Shown: positions 37,086 to 47,385 of the stretch, in pieces
Position numbering within the stretch: the stretch's first letter is position 1
Layout of the letters: the number at the start of each line of letters is the position of its first letter
DNA from: Pelagibacterales bacterium SAG-MED05
GTDB lineage: Bacteria; Pseudomonadota; Alphaproteobacteria; Pelagibacterales; Pelagibacteraceae
Assembly: GCA_014654415.1 (NCBI GenBank)
Contig: JACWDC010000003.1
Location: 42,255 to 106,254 of the forward strand
Direction: 5' to 3'
Length of the DNA stretch: 64,000 nt
Position numbers and translations under genes: made by a program
Notes under the pieces: model-generated
What the model was told of the DNA's origin: nothing
What the model saw: the letters and a program-made list of their open reading frames with translations, nothing else
The model's database searches: none

Positions 37086-38441
37086 ATGTTATATTTAAAT
37101 TATCATAAATTTAAAAAAATGTACTTACTTTTCAAAAATAATTTAACAAAAACAAACCTTTTTAACTTATTATTAGCATTAATGCCATTTGCTTTCATAG
37201 CAGGCAATATGATAATTAACATTATCACAATTCTAATTATATTTTTTACTATAATTTTATTTGGTAAAGATTTGTTTAAAATTAAATATCGATTGTTAGA
37301 TAAAATAATTTTTCTTTTTTTTGGTTTTATAATATTTACGGCTTTAATAAATGACGTATTTTATTTAAATAAGTTATCTTGGGGAACACCTTTTGCAACA
37401 ACGTTAAGATCAATCTTATTTTTAAAATATCTTTTATTATTTATTGTTTTAAAATTTTTGGTTGAAAAAAATATCATTAATTTTAAAATATTTTTCTTAT
37501 CTTGTTCTTTTGCAGCTTTATTTGTTTGTTTTGATATTTTTTATCAATATATTTTTGGAAAAGATATTTTTGGCTATGAGATGATGGAAGGTTTTAGAAA
37601 ATTAAGTGGTCCATTCGGTGATGAGCCAATTGCAGGTGGTTATATTCAAAGATTTTCAATATTTGCTCTTTTTACGATTCCTTTGTTCTATGAGAATGTT
37701 TCTTCTAAAATTTTAAAGTTTCTTATTCCTCTTTTATTAATAATTGTATTTTTAGCTTTAATTTTATCAGGAAACAGAATGTCATTTATTTTATTTATTT
37801 TTTTAATCACTTTAGTAGTTTTTTTTCACGGACAAACTAGAAAATATTTTTTACCATTTATTTTAAGTTTGCTAGTCATTTTTTTATTAGTGTTTAATTT
37901 TAATCAAAAAGTAAAAAATAATTTTGGAAATTTTTATGGTCAAATTTCAATCATGACCAAAACCCTACTTAATCTGGAAATAGATAAAGGTAAGAAATCT
38001 ACCTATTTAAAAGATTTTGCAACCTCTTATGGTACTTGGTCAATGAATAAATATATTGGTGGTGGAATTAAAAGTTTTAGATATTATTGTCATGTAAGAC
38101 CTAGTATAGATAAAAATCCTAAGATTGGATGCAATATGCACCCACATAATTATTATTTGGAAATATTAACTGAGACTGGACTAATTGGTTTTTTCTTAAC
38201 AATAACTATTTTTAGTATAATTCTTTACAGAACTTTTTACAAAAAATATTTTGTCGACTCCTCTCATTTAATTAATAATAAGATTATTATTCCTTTCATA
38301 TTTTTATTCATCGCAGAGATATTTCCAATAAAAAGTACAGGAAGCTTTTTTACAACAGGAAATGCCACCTATATTTTTTTAATAATGGCAATATTAATTG
38401 GATTAGCGGGCAAGGAAAAAATTATTGAAAATAAATTTTAA
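37086..38441 (+). CDS. O-antigen ligase/polymerase-like membrane protein
   Basis: 451 residues with about ten to twelve membrane segments and one large periplasmic loop (about residues 290-365). The loop ends HPHNYYLEILTETGLIGF, the conserved H-x-HN-x-x-L-x-x-x-x-x-x-G-x-x-G pattern of the Wzy_C/WaaL family. Such proteins join or polymerise lipid-linked glycans on the periplasmic face. Translation could start at 37086 or at the internal ATG at 37119. It is flanked by tRNA-Arg and the thiolase gene; the ligase versus polymerase role is undecided. Confidence 0.85.
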   Translation: MLYLNYHKFKKMYLLFKNNLTKTNLFNLLLALMPFAFIAGNMIINIITILIIFFTIILFGKDLFKIKYRLLDKIIFLFFGFIIFTALINDVFYLNKLSWGTPFATTLRSILFLKYLLLFIVLKFLVEKNIINFKIFFLSCSFAALFVCFDIFYQYIFGKDIFGYEMMEGFRKLSGPFGDEPIAGGYIQRFSIFALFTIPLFYENVSSKILKFLIPLLLIIVFLALILSGNRMSFILFIFLITLVVFFHGQTRKYFLPFILSLLVIFLLVFNFNQKVKNNFGNFYGQISIMTKTLLNLEIDKGKKSTYLKDFATSYGTWSMNKYIGGGIKSFRYYCHVRPSIDKNPKIGCNMHPHNYYLEILTETGLIGFFLTITIFSIILYRTFYKKYFVDSSHLINNKIIIPFIFLFIAEIFPIKSTGSFFTTGNATYIFLIMAILIGLAGKEKIIENKF

Positions 38442-38459
38442 AAATATAAGTTAAACACA

Positions 38460-39632
38460 ATGAAAGATATAATTATAACATCTTGTTCCAGAACAGCGGT
38501 AGGGTCTTTAGGAAAAACATTGAAAAATGTTAAAAGTGAGGATTTAGGGGCTGCGGTTATCTCCAATGAAATAAAAAAATCTAAACTTAAATCTGAAGAT
38601 GTTGATGAAGTTATAATGGGACAAGTATTAACTGGCGGCACAGGGCAAAATCCAGCGAGGCAAGCGGCTATGAAATCTGGAATACCTAAAGAAAAACCTG
38701 CATACATTGTCAATCAAGTCTGTGGGTCTGGAATAAGGTCTGTAGCATCTGGTTTTCAAAGTATTAAATCGGGTGACTCAAAAATTGTTATTGCTGGGGG
38801 ACAAGAAAGCATGTCTTTAGCTCCTCATGCTATACACCTTAGAGATGGTAAAAAACTTGGAGATGCCGAAATAATTGATACGATGATTAAAGATGGTCTA
38901 TGGGATGCATTCCATGGTTATCACATGGGCATTACTGCTGAAAATGTTGCAGAAAAATTTCAGGTAACTAGAGAAGAACAAGATAAATTTGCACTTAAAT
39001 CACATGAAAAAGCACTAAAAGCTCAAAAAGAAAATAAATTCAAAGACGAGATTATAGACTTTAAAATTAAATTAAAAAAAGCTGAGACAGATTTTAATAA
39101 AGATGAACATCCAAGAGAAGAAATAAATTTAGAAGCTTTATCTAGATTAAAACCTGTGTTTAAAAAGAATGGTACAGTGACGGCTGGAAATGCGTCTGGT
39201 ATAAACGACGGAGCAGCTGCAGTTACTCTGATGTCTAGTGAAGAAGCAGATAAACGTGGTGTTAAAAAATTAGTATCAATTAAATCATGGGCTAGTTGTG
39301 GGGTTGATCCTGCTTTAATGGGAACTGGTCCAATACCTTCATCAAAAAAAGCACTAGAGTTAGCTGGTTGGTCAATAAAAGATGTGGGTCTATTTGAAGT
39401 TAATGAAGCTTTTGCTGCTCAAAGTTTAGCGGTTTTAAAATCACTTTCTATTCCAGAGGAAAAGGTGAATGTAAATGGTGGTGCGATAGCTTTAGGCCAT
39501 CCTATTGGTGCATCAGGCACTAGAATACTCGTAACTTTAATTCATGAAATGATTAAGAGAGATATTAATAAGGGTCTAGCAACTTTATGCATTGGTGGCG
39601 GTATGGGTATTACTATGTGCGTTGAAAGATAG
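38460..39632 (+). CDS. Acetyl-CoA C-acetyltransferase (thiolase)
   Basis: 390 residues, full-length biosynthetic-type thiolase that interconverts two acetyl-CoA and acetoacetyl-CoA. The acyl-accepting Cys is in NQVCGSGIRS (about residue 88), the two other catalytic blocks are NVNGGAIALGHPIGASG (His near 348) and the final LCIGGGMG (Cys near 378). It ends one base before the convergent acetoacetyl-CoA synthetase gene, which would supply its substrate from acetoacetate. atoB and phaA are both used as symbols for this family; I leave it unassigned. Confidence 0.94.
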   Translation: MKDIIITSCSRTAVGSLGKTLKNVKSEDLGAAVISNEIKKSKLKSEDVDEVIMGQVLTGGTGQNPARQAAMKSGIPKEKPAYIVNQVCGSGIRSVASGFQSIKSGDSKIVIAGGQESMSLAPHAIHLRDGKKLGDAEIIDTMIKDGLWDAFHGYHMGITAENVAEKFQVTREEQDKFALKSHEKALKAQKENKFKDEIIDFKIKLKKAETDFNKDEHPREEINLEALSRLKPVFKKNGTVTAGNASGINDGAAAVTLMSSEEADKRGVKKLVSIKSWASCGVDPALMGTGPIPSSKKALELAGWSIKDVGLFEVNEAFAAQSLAVLKSLSIPEEKVNVNGGAIALGHPIGASGTRILVTLIHEMIKRDINKGLATLCIGGGMGITMCVER

Positions 39633-39633
39633 T

Positions 39634-41562
39634 CTACTTTAGTTCTCTTAAATTTATAAAATATTTAAGACTATCTGGATTGGCTATAGCCTCTTTGTTA
39701 TTTAATTCTTCTCCATTAATTAACTTTTTGACAGCAAGCTCTACAATTTTTCCGCTTTTAGTTCTTGGAATTTCTGGAACTTTTATAATTATTTTTGGAA
39801 CGTGCTTTGGTGAGCAATTTTTTCTTATTCTATTCTTAATTAATTTAATTTTTTCATCATCTAAATCTTCATTATTTTTTGTTGTGATAAATAAAATTAT
39901 TCTCACATCATCATTGTAATCTTGTCCTACAACCAGGCCTTCAGTAATAAAATTAATATTTTCAACTTGTTGATAAATTTCTGATGTTCCAATTCTAACG
40001 CCTCCAGGATTTAAAGTAGCATCGGACCTACCTCTCACAATAAATCCATTATTTGAAGTTCGTTCTATAAAGTCACCGTGATGCCAAATATTTTTAAATC
40101 TTGTAAAGTAAGCTTCGTGGTATTTTTTGCCATCATCGTCATCCCAAAATTTAATTGGCATTGATGGAAATGGTTGTTTTACCACAAGTTCACCCTTTTC
40201 ATTATCTTTTGCACTTTTCCCATTATCAGTAAAGACATCAACATCAATACCAAGACTTTGACCTTGGATTTCTCCTTTATATACATTTGAAAATAAATTT
40301 CCCAAAACTAAACAACCAACTAAGTCAGTTCCGCCAGCTATAGAGGCTAAATGAACATCTTTTTTAATATTATTATAAACATATTCAAAACTTTCTGCGG
40401 CTAAAGGAGATCCGGTTGAGGTTATTATTTTAATCGAGCTTAAATCTAAATTTATGGCGTTAAAATTTTCATTTTTTAAATGATCAATATATTTAGCGCT
40501 AACACCAAACAAATTAATCTTTTTGTTTTGACAATATTCTAGAAGAACATCTATTTTTGGATACACTGGTGCTCCGTCAAATAAGTATATAGATGAACCT
40601 GTTGCTAGTCCTCCTACTAACCAATTCCACATCATCCAACCAGTAGTCGTATAATAAAATAATTTTTCATTATCTCTTACGTCACAATGGAGCATGAATT
40701 CTTTGTTGTGCTCAATTAAAACATTGCCAGCTCCATGAGTGATACATTTTGGTTTGCCTGTAGTTCCGCTAGAATAGAGAATATAAATTGGATGATTAAA
40801 CTCAAAACGTTCAAATGTTTCATCTAATTCTGACTGATTTAAAACTTCATCGAAATCTTGAAAATCATTTAAATTCAATTTTTCTTTTTTATTATAAGAA
40901 AATACTAAAACCTCAGCTATGGATGGAATTTCCTCTAAAATTTTATTTACATTTTTTAAAATATTTATCTTTTTTCCATTATAAAAATAATAATCACTCG
41001 TTATCAAAATTTTTGGTTTAATTTGTTTAAATCTATCAATAACGCCTTGGGCACCAAAATCAGGTGAACACGAAGACCAAATTATCCCATTCTTAGCGCA
41101 TGCTAAAAAGCTTACTACAGACTCTATTTTATTTGGAACATATGCTCCAATTCTATCCCCTTTTTTTACACCTAAAGTTTTCAAATAAGCAGATAGCTTG
41201 CAAACTTTTTTATATAAATCATTCCAAGTAATATTTTCTTCATATCCAGTTTCGGACAAAAAACCTATAGCATTTAGATCTGATTTTTTTTTAAGAATAT
41301 TTTCTGAGTAATTTAACTTTGAATCATAAAAAAATTTTGTTTTGTTAAAAACTTTATCTTTTAAAATAATTTCTTTTCCTTTGTTGCCGATGATTTGAGA
41401 ATAATCCCAAAACTTAGACCAAAATACATCAGGATTTTCAACGCTCCATTTCCATAAATCTTTAAAATTATTTGAATTTTTTAAATTTATAAATTTTGAA
41501 AAATCCTTCAGTAAAGAATCTTCTTTTTTTTGTTTGTTAAGTTTCCAAAGTGGTGTGTTCAT
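39634..41562 (-). CDS. Acetoacetyl-CoA synthetase (acetoacetate-CoA ligase)
   Basis: 642 residues, ANL superfamily of adenylating enzymes. The N-terminal NTPLWKLNKQKK and WKWSVENPDVFWSKFWDYSQI block is typical of acetoacetate-CoA ligases. The AMP-binding motif is ILYSSGTTGKPK (about residue 264), with TTGWMMWNWLVGG and the C-terminal GRSDATLNPGGVRIG; the catalytic lysine is in PRTKSGKIVE. It activates acetoacetate with ATP and CoA. The convergent thiolase gene, one base away, would split the product to acetyl-CoA. Confidence 0.9.
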   Translation of the reverse strand: MNTPLWKLNKQKKEDSLLKDFSKFINLKNSNNFKDLWKWSVENPDVFWSKFWDYSQIIGNKGKEIILKDKVFNKTKFFYDSKLNYSENILKKKSDLNAIGFLSETGYEENITWNDLYKKVCKLSAYLKTLGVKKGDRIGAYVPNKIESVVSFLACAKNGIIWSSCSPDFGAQGVIDRFKQIKPKILITSDYYFYNGKKINILKNVNKILEEIPSIAEVLVFSYNKKEKLNLNDFQDFDEVLNQSELDETFERFEFNHPIYILYSSGTTGKPKCITHGAGNVLIEHNKEFMLHCDVRDNEKLFYYTTTGWMMWNWLVGGLATGSSIYLFDGAPVYPKIDVLLEYCQNKKINLFGVSAKYIDHLKNENFNAINLDLSSIKIITSTGSPLAAESFEYVYNNIKKDVHLASIAGGTDLVGCLVLGNLFSNVYKGEIQGQSLGIDVDVFTDNGKSAKDNEKGELVVKQPFPSMPIKFWDDDDGKKYHEAYFTRFKNIWHHGDFIERTSNNGFIVRGRSDATLNPGGVRIGTSEIYQQVENINFITEGLVVGQDYNDDVRIILFITTKNNEDLDDEKIKLIKNRIRKNCSPKHVPKIIIKVPEIPRTKSGKIVELAVKKLINGEELNNKEAIANPDSLKYFINLRELK

Positions 41563-41831
41563 AAAAGCTAATTTAGCCTCTATGAATTTATCTTAACAAG
41601 TATTTTTTTAATAGGATTTTTTGAACAATTAACGCTCTATTTGATTTAATTGCTTTTTTTTTGAACAATAAACTTATTAGCCATTTCATATCTTATCTGA
41701 CTAAATTTAATTGACTAAAAATAGGATAAAATATGTCCAAAAATGTACTTATCAAGCAATTTGTCCTACTATTTATAGTTTATTATTAGAGCTCTTTTTA
41801 ATATGTTCCAACCAGTTTATAATAGATAATT

Positions 41832-44800
41832 ATGGCTCAAAATATTTCTGTTCCTGATATTGGTGATTTTAAAGATGTGGAAGTAATTGAAGTTTTGGTC
41901 AAACCTGGAGACAGGATAAATAAAAACGACCCAATCGTTACTATAGAAAGTGATAAATCTAGTCTTGAGATCCCTTCTCCCTCTTCTGGTGAAATCAAAG
42001 ATTTGAAAGTTAAGATAGGAGACAAAGTTTCGGAAGGAAGCATATTGGCAACTATAGAAAATGGTCAAGCCAAATCAGCTCCAGAAGAAGAAAATGAAAA
42101 GATAGAAAAAAAAGTTTCAATTCAGAAAAACCAAAAAACTAATGGTGAGGTAAGTCAAATAAGAGAGGTTAAGAAAGTTTTTGCTGAGCCTGCATCTAAA
42201 GATGACATTGATCCGATCGAAACTAACGAGTGGATTGATTCTCTTAATTCAGTTATTGAAAATGATGGTTCTTCACGAGCAAGTTACTTGTTAAATAAAG
42301 TGATTGATCAAGCCTATAAGTCAGGTCTAGTACTTCCAGATACCCGAACAACACCTTACATAAATACTATTCCGCCAGAGGCTGAGATAAAATCACCAGG
42401 AGATCAAAATATCGAAAAAAAACTTCGAGCTTATGTAAGATGGAATGCAGCTGCGATGGTTGTTAAAGCTAATAAAAAGAGCGCTGAACTAGGAGGTCAT
42501 ATTGGAACCTTTGCATCTGCTGCTACACTTTACGATGTAGGGATGAATCATTTCTGGAGAGCAAAAAACAATAAATTCGGTGGAGATTTAATTTATTTTC
42601 AAGGACACTCTGCGCCTGGAATGTATGCAAGAGCTTTCTTAGAAGGAAGGCTAACCACAAAACAATTAGATGGTTTTAGACAAGAGGTTAATAAAGGAGG
42701 TTTATCTTCATACCCACACCCTTGGTTAATGCCAAAGTTTTGGCAATTTCCTACAGTATCAATGGGTCTTGGTCCTATCATGGGAATTTATCAAGCAAGA
42801 TTTTTAAAATACTTAATCAACAGAGGGTTAGTTAAAGATGAAGGAAGAAAAATCTGGGTTTTCTTAGGCGATGGTGAGATGGATGAACCGGAGTCTTTAG
42901 GTGCAATAGGCTTAGCTGCTCGTGAAAAATTAGATAATCTAATTTTTGTAGTTAATTGTAATTTACAAAGACTTGATGGTCCTGTTAGAGGAAATAGCAA
43001 AATTATTCAAGAACTAGAGGGTAGTTTTAGAGGTTCAGGTTGGAATGTAATAAAAATTATTTGGGGATCGTATTGGGATCAATTGTTAGCTAAAGATAAA
43101 ACAGGTCTATTAATTAAACGTATGAATGAATGTGTAGATGGCGAGTATCAAGCTTTTAAAGCAAAAGGTGGTTCTTACGTTAGAGATAAATTTTTTGGAA
43201 AATATCCAGAACTTAAAGAACTTGTTTCATCTTTGACAGATAAAGACATTTGGAGATTAAATAGAGGAGGCCATGATCCGCATAAAGTTTACGCAGGATA
43301 TGCTGCTGCAATGCAGCACACAGGTTCGCCTACAGTTATATTGGCAAAAACTATTAAAGGATACGGGATGGGCAAGACTGGAGAAAGTGTTAATACAACT
43401 CACCAACAAAAAAAATTAGATGAAGAAGATCTGCTTTATTACAGAGACAGATTTAAAGTTCCTTTAACTGACAAACAAGTTAGAAATATTGAGTATTATA
43501 AACCAGAAGAGAATTCAGAAGAGATAAAATATTTAAAAGATAAAAGATTAAAACTTGGAGGTTTTATACCTGAAAGATCCTCTTTTGCTAAACAAATCAA
43601 AGCTCCTCCAAAAGATATTTTTCAAGCATTTATGAAATCAACTGGTAAAAAAGAAATGTCAACCACGATGGCTCTTGTAAGAATGATGACAGCTTTACTA
43701 AGAGACAAGAATGTTGCGCCTAGACTAGTTCCCATTATTCCAGATGAAGCAAGAACTTTTGGAATGGAGGGTTTCTTTCAGAAGATTGGTATTTATGCTC
43801 ATGAGGGTCAAAAATATGAACCAGTAGACTCTGAGCAGTTAAGTTCATACAGGGAAGATAAAAGTGGTCAAGTTTTAGAAGAAGGTATTAATGAATCTGG
43901 AGCAATGTCATCTTGGATTGCAGCAGGAACCGCTTACTCTAATCATGATATTGAAATGATACCAATTTATATTTTCTATTCTATGTTTGGCTTTCAAAGA
44001 GTTGGGGATCTGGCTTGGGCAGCTGGGGACTCTCAGGCTAGAGGGTTTTTAATTGGAGCAACAGCAGGTAGAACAACTTTAGCTGGTGAAGGTTTGCAAC
44101 ATCAAGATGGACACAGTCAACTATTAGCATCAAACATTCCAAATTGTATTAGTTACGATCCAACTTTCGCTTATGAACTGGCAACAATATTTAGAGAGGG
44201 ATTAAGAAGAATGCATGAAAAGAAAGAAAAGGTCTTCTACTATATCACGGCTATGAATGAAAATTACTCTCATCCCGAAAAACCTAAGGGATGTGATGAT
44301 GGAATTTTAAAAGGAATGTATTTATTTAAAGAGGGAGCAAATAAAGGTAAAACAAAAATTCAATTATTAGGTTCTGGAACAATTTTAAGAGAAATTATAG
44401 CTGCTTCAGAAATCTTGTCTAAAGAATATAATATTGATGCCGATATTTGGAGTGTAACGAGTTTTAATGAGTTAAGAAGAGATGGTATGGAGACCGAAAG
44501 ATTAAATCTTTTAAACCCAAATAAAATAGCAAAAAAATCTTACGTTCAAGAATGCTTATTTAAAAGAGATGGGCCAATTATAGCTGCTTCAGATTACACA
44601 AGAGCATTCACAGATCAAATTAGACCTTATACAGACAAAAAATTTTATTCATTTGGAACAGACGGATATGGCAGAAGTGACACTAGAAAAAATCTTAGAA
44701 GATTTTTTGAAGTAGACAAAGAACATATAGTAGCTTTTACTCTTAGCGCATTAGCTAAAGAACAGTTAGTTGGTTCTGAAGAAGCAGAAAAAGCGATAAA

Positions 44801-44846
44801 AAAATATAAAATAGATAAAGAGAAAGAGTTTCCAGCAAATTTGTAA
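41832..44846 (+). CDS. aceE: Pyruvate dehydrogenase E1, homodimeric type, with N-terminal lipoyl domain
   Basis: 1004 residues. Residues 1-78 form a lipoyl domain with the modified Lys in ESDKSS (residue 42), then a charged linker to about 130, then a homodimeric AceE catalytic region. The thiamine-diphosphate motif GDGEMDEPESLGA starts near residue 346; further blocks are GHSAPGMYARAFLEGRL and AGRTTLAGEGLQHQDGHS. Usual AceE is about 890 residues without a lipoyl domain, so this is a fusion. It decarboxylates pyruvate and acetylates lipoyl groups. aceF starts one base after its stop codon; no lpd follows. Confidence 0.95.
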   Translation: MAQNISVPDIGDFKDVEVIEVLVKPGDRINKNDPIVTIESDKSSLEIPSPSSGEIKDLKVKIGDKVSEGSILATIENGQAKSAPEEENEKIEKKVSIQKNQKTNGEVSQIREVKKVFAEPASKDDIDPIETNEWIDSLNSVIENDGSSRASYLLNKVIDQAYKSGLVLPDTRTTPYINTIPPEAEIKSPGDQNIEKKLRAYVRWNAAAMVVKANKKSAELGGHIGTFASAATLYDVGMNHFWRAKNNKFGGDLIYFQGHSAPGMYARAFLEGRLTTKQLDGFRQEVNKGGLSSYPHPWLMPKFWQFPTVSMGLGPIMGIYQARFLKYLINRGLVKDEGRKIWVFLGDGEMDEPESLGAIGLAAREKLDNLIFVVNCNLQRLDGPVRGNSKIIQELEGSFRGSGWNVIKIIWGSYWDQLLAKDKTGLLIKRMNECVDGEYQAFKAKGGSYVRDKFFGKYPELKELVSSLTDKDIWRLNRGGHDPHKVYAGYAAAMQHTGSPTVILAKTIKGYGMGKTGESVNTTHQQKKLDEEDLLYYRDRFKVPLTDKQVRNIEYYKPEENSEEIKYLKDKRLKLGGFIPERSSFAKQIKAPPKDIFQAFMKSTGKKEMSTTMALVRMMTALLRDKNVAPRLVPIIPDEARTFGMEGFFQKIGIYAHEGQKYEPVDSEQLSSYREDKSGQVLEEGINESGAMSSWIAAGTAYSNHDIEMIPIYIFYSMFGFQRVGDLAWAAGDSQARGFLIGATAGRTTLAGEGLQHQDGHSQLLASNIPNCISYDPTFAYELATIFREGLRRMHEKKEKVFYYITAMNENYSHPEKPKGCDDGILKGMYLFKEGANKGKTKIQLLGSGTILREIIAASEILSKEYNIDADIWSVTSFNELRRDGMETERLNLLNPNKIAKKSYVQECLFKRDGPIIAASDYTRAFTDQIRPYTDKKFYSFGTDGYGRSDTRKNLRRFFEVDKEHIVAFTLSALAKEQLVGSEEAEKAIKKYKIDKEKEFPANL

Positions 44847-44847
44847 A

Positions 44848-46098
44848 ATGAAAATTCAAAAAATTTTAGTTCCTGATATGGGTGACTTCAAAGATGTAGA
44901 AGTTATTGAAGTTCTTGTAAAAGAGGGTCAGCAAATTAAAAAAAATGACTCTTTAATTACTTTAGAAAGTGACAAATCTAGTGTTGAAGTACCTTCTACT
45001 CATGAAGGAGTAATAGAAAAAATTAATATAAAAGTTGGTAATAAAGTGAATCAAGGAGATCTCATTCTTGATTTAAAATCTGAAAATCAAAAAGAAGCTG
45101 TAAATAAAGATAAAAAGATTGAAAAAAAAATTGAAGTTAAAAAGCAAGAAATAATTAAACAAAAAGAGATTATACCAGCCGCTACTACTTCAAAAAGCAG
45201 AACTAAGTCTGCTAGCCCAAAAGTTAGAAAATTTGCTAGAGAACTAGGTGCTAACGTACTTGAAATACCCGGATCACAAAGAGCAGGAAGAGTTTCTGAG
45301 GAAGATGTAAAAAATTTCATTAGATCACAAGTTGCTGTTAATGGTGGCAAAATAGAGAAAAAAATACATAAAGAAGAATATGCTCACGAAGAATTTGGAG
45401 AAATTGAGTTAAAAGATATACCGCGAGTAAAAAGATTATCAGGACCTCAGCTAGTAAGATCTTGGACGGAGATCCCTCATGTTACTCAACATGAAGAAAT
45501 TGATATTACAGAAATGGAACAATTTAGATCGTCATTGTATGATTATTATTCAGGAGAAATGTTAAAAGTGACTCCCCTTGCGTTCATTTCAAAAGCTTTA
45601 ATAAGCGCACTTAAAGCTTTTCCAAATTTCAATGCCTCAATAGACCCTAATCAAAATAAGATTATTTATAAAAAATATTTTCATTTAGGTTTCGCGGTTG
45701 ATACGCCTCATGGCTTAATGGTCCCTAAGATTAGAAATGTAGACCAAATGAGTATTAAAGAAATAGGTGAGGCACTAAAAAAAACTAGTAAACTTTGCAG
45801 AGAATTAAAAATAGATAAAAAAGAATTCTTTGGTGGTTCCATGACAATATCAAGTTTAGGAGGCATTGGAGGAACATTTTTTACTCCAATAATTAATCCT
45901 CCAGAAGTGGCTATACTAGGTGTTGGAAAAAGTTTTGATAAATTAATAAGATTAAAAGGTAAAGTTGTTTCTAGAAAAATTTTACCAATTTCTTTGTCTT
46001 ATGATCATAGAATAATTGATGGGGCAGAAGGAGCAAGATTTTGCGTCTATTTAAGTAAATGTTTGGGTAAAGATTTCGCTTTCAAGCTTGCTGTTTAA
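44848..46098 (+). CDS. aceF: Pyruvate dehydrogenase E2 (dihydrolipoamide acetyltransferase)
   Basis: 416 residues with one lipoyl domain (1-77; modified Lys in ESDKSS at residue 43), an Ala/Lys-rich linker, a peripheral-subunit-binding domain (SPKVRKFARELGANVLEI, about 113-150) and the catalytic acetyltransferase domain ending in LSYDHRIIDGAEGARF with the active-site His. Its lipoyl domain is strikingly like the one fused to AceE next door (both contain GDFKDVEVIEVLVK). Single-lipoyl E2 is shorter than the three-lipoyl enterobacterial form. The E3 gene must lie elsewhere. Confidence 0.95.
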   Translation: MKIQKILVPDMGDFKDVEVIEVLVKEGQQIKKNDSLITLESDKSSVEVPSTHEGVIEKINIKVGNKVNQGDLILDLKSENQKEAVNKDKKIEKKIEVKKQEIIKQKEIIPAATTSKSRTKSASPKVRKFARELGANVLEIPGSQRAGRVSEEDVKNFIRSQVAVNGGKIEKKIHKEEYAHEEFGEIELKDIPRVKRLSGPQLVRSWTEIPHVTQHEEIDITEMEQFRSSLYDYYSGEMLKVTPLAFISKALISALKAFPNFNASIDPNQNKIIYKKYFHLGFAVDTPHGLMVPKIRNVDQMSIKEIGEALKKTSKLCRELKIDKKEFFGGSMTISSLGGIGGTFFTPIINPPEVAILGVGKSFDKLIRLKGKVVSRKILPISLSYDHRIIDGAEGARFCVYLSKCLGKDFAFKLAV

Positions 46099-46121
46099 TA
46101 TAATTTACAATAATAAACATC

Positions 46122-47018
46122 ATGAATAAAAAATTAATCTCCCTTGTTTGCGCTGTCTCATGCTCTTTTATATGGGGTTCAGCTTTCATTGCTCAGGACA
46201 TGGGAATGGATTATATCGGTCCCTTTTCGTTTACTACAGGAAGAATGTTTCTGGGGTTTATAGCATTAATTCCATTTTTTTTGATTTTTGAATTTAAAAA
46301 AATCAAAGAAAAAAAATTTTCTTATAACATTATTTTATTTTATCTATCTCTTCTTGGTTTTTTTCTCAGTGGGGGAAATGCATTACAGCAGTACTCATTG
46401 CTTTATACAGATGTTGCTAATTCTGCAATCTTTACAATATTCTATGTTCTTATTGTTCCTGCTATATCTTATTTTTTATTCTCTAAAAAGATCCACTGGT
46501 CTGTATGGCCGTCAGTTTTTGTTTGTATTATTGGAGGATTTTTACTCACTGAAATAAATAACGTAACAGTAAGATTAGGAGATTCCTTAGTTTTGGTAGG
46601 AGCTTTTTTTTGGGCTTTTCATATTGTTTATTTATCAAAATTTTTAAAATTATTTAATTATCCAATTGCTATAACTATGGGAGCTTGTCTGATTGGTTCA
46701 ATAATTACCTTTATTCCTTCTTTAGTCTTTGAGAATCTTACATTAGGAAATTTATTGATGGAAAAAAATGAACTTCTCTACGCTGGTGTTTTATCAAGTG
46801 GAATAGCCTTTTTATTGCAAGCTTATAGTCAACAAAATTTGTCTCCTGCTCCAGTAGCAATTATTTTTTCTTTAGAAGGTGTTTTTGCGGCAATATTTGG
46901 ATGGCTACTTTTAAATCAATTCTTAAGTGATCTTAAAATATTTGGAATAGTATTAATATTAATAGCTGTAATTTTCTCTCAACTAGCGCCAATTTATGGT
47001 AAAAAATCTCATGGATGA
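46122..47018 (+). CDS. EamA/DMT-family permease
   Basis: 298 residues with ten predicted membrane segments in two EamA repeats (about 5-140 and 150-290). The first repeat begins LISLVCAVSCSFIWGSAFIAQDMG and the second contains LVLVGAFFWAFHIVYLSKF; both have the conserved FWG/FWA pattern. The family exports or imports small metabolites such as amino acids; substrate unknown. It follows aceF by 23 bases and its stop overlaps the thioesterase start by eight bases. Confidence 0.88.
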   Translation: MNKKLISLVCAVSCSFIWGSAFIAQDMGMDYIGPFSFTTGRMFLGFIALIPFFLIFEFKKIKEKKFSYNIILFYLSLLGFFLSGGNALQQYSLLYTDVANSAIFTIFYVLIVPAISYFLFSKKIHWSVWPSVFVCIIGGFLLTEINNVTVRLGDSLVLVGAFFWAFHIVYLSKFLKLFNYPIAITMGACLIGSIITFIPSLVFENLTLGNLLMEKNELLYAGVLSSGIAFLLQAYSQQNLSPAPVAIIFSLEGVFAAIFGWLLLNQFLSDLKIFGIVLILIAVIFSQLAPIYGKKSHG

Positions 47019-47385
47019 AACTAAAAAAGGTTTTATGCAAAATATTGGTGATTTATCTTTTAAAAAGATAGATGAAGTTAATTTTGAATACAGTATCAAA
47101 ATTTTAGAAAATTTTCTTAATACTGGAGGTATAGCGCACGGAGGTTTTATAGCAACTATCGCTGACACAGGAATGGGAAATGCAGCCCATATCACAGCTG
47201 GTAATAAAAGATGTGTAACGATAAATTTAGACATCAAATTTATTTCAGCTGGAAAATTAAATGAAAAATTAGTTGGTAAAGTTAAAGTTTTAAAAAAAAC
47301 AAAGTCACTAGTTTTTATCTCAAGTGAAATATTTGGTGCAGAAAAAATTGTTGCGACTGCCTCGGGAACTTGGAAAATTCTTTAA
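47011..47385 (+). CDS. PaaI-type hotdog thioesterase
   Basis: The track starts at 46996, but the ATG at 47011 (MDETKKGFMQ) fits the family better and leaves an eight-base overlap with the DMT permease. It encodes 124 residues. The hotdog-fold signature GGIAHGGFIATIADTGMG holds the active-site region; the TINLDIKFISAGKL block follows. Such enzymes hydrolyse acyl-CoA thioesters, often aromatic or medium-chain. Substrate not determinable. It runs into a convergent 58-aa ORF with a four-base overlap. Confidence 0.87.
   Translation: MDETKKGFMQNIGDLSFKKIDEVNFEYSIKILENFLNTGGIAHGGFIATIADTGMGNAAHITAGNKRCVTINLDIKFISAGKLNEKLVGKVKVLKKTKSLVFISSEIFGAEKIVATASGTWKIL

Noticed and set aside
41563-41831. Promoter or riboswitch upstream of aceE
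   Set aside because: The 269-base gap has TTGACT, TTGTCC and TATAAT-like words but none with proper spacing, and no riboswitch core I can recognise.
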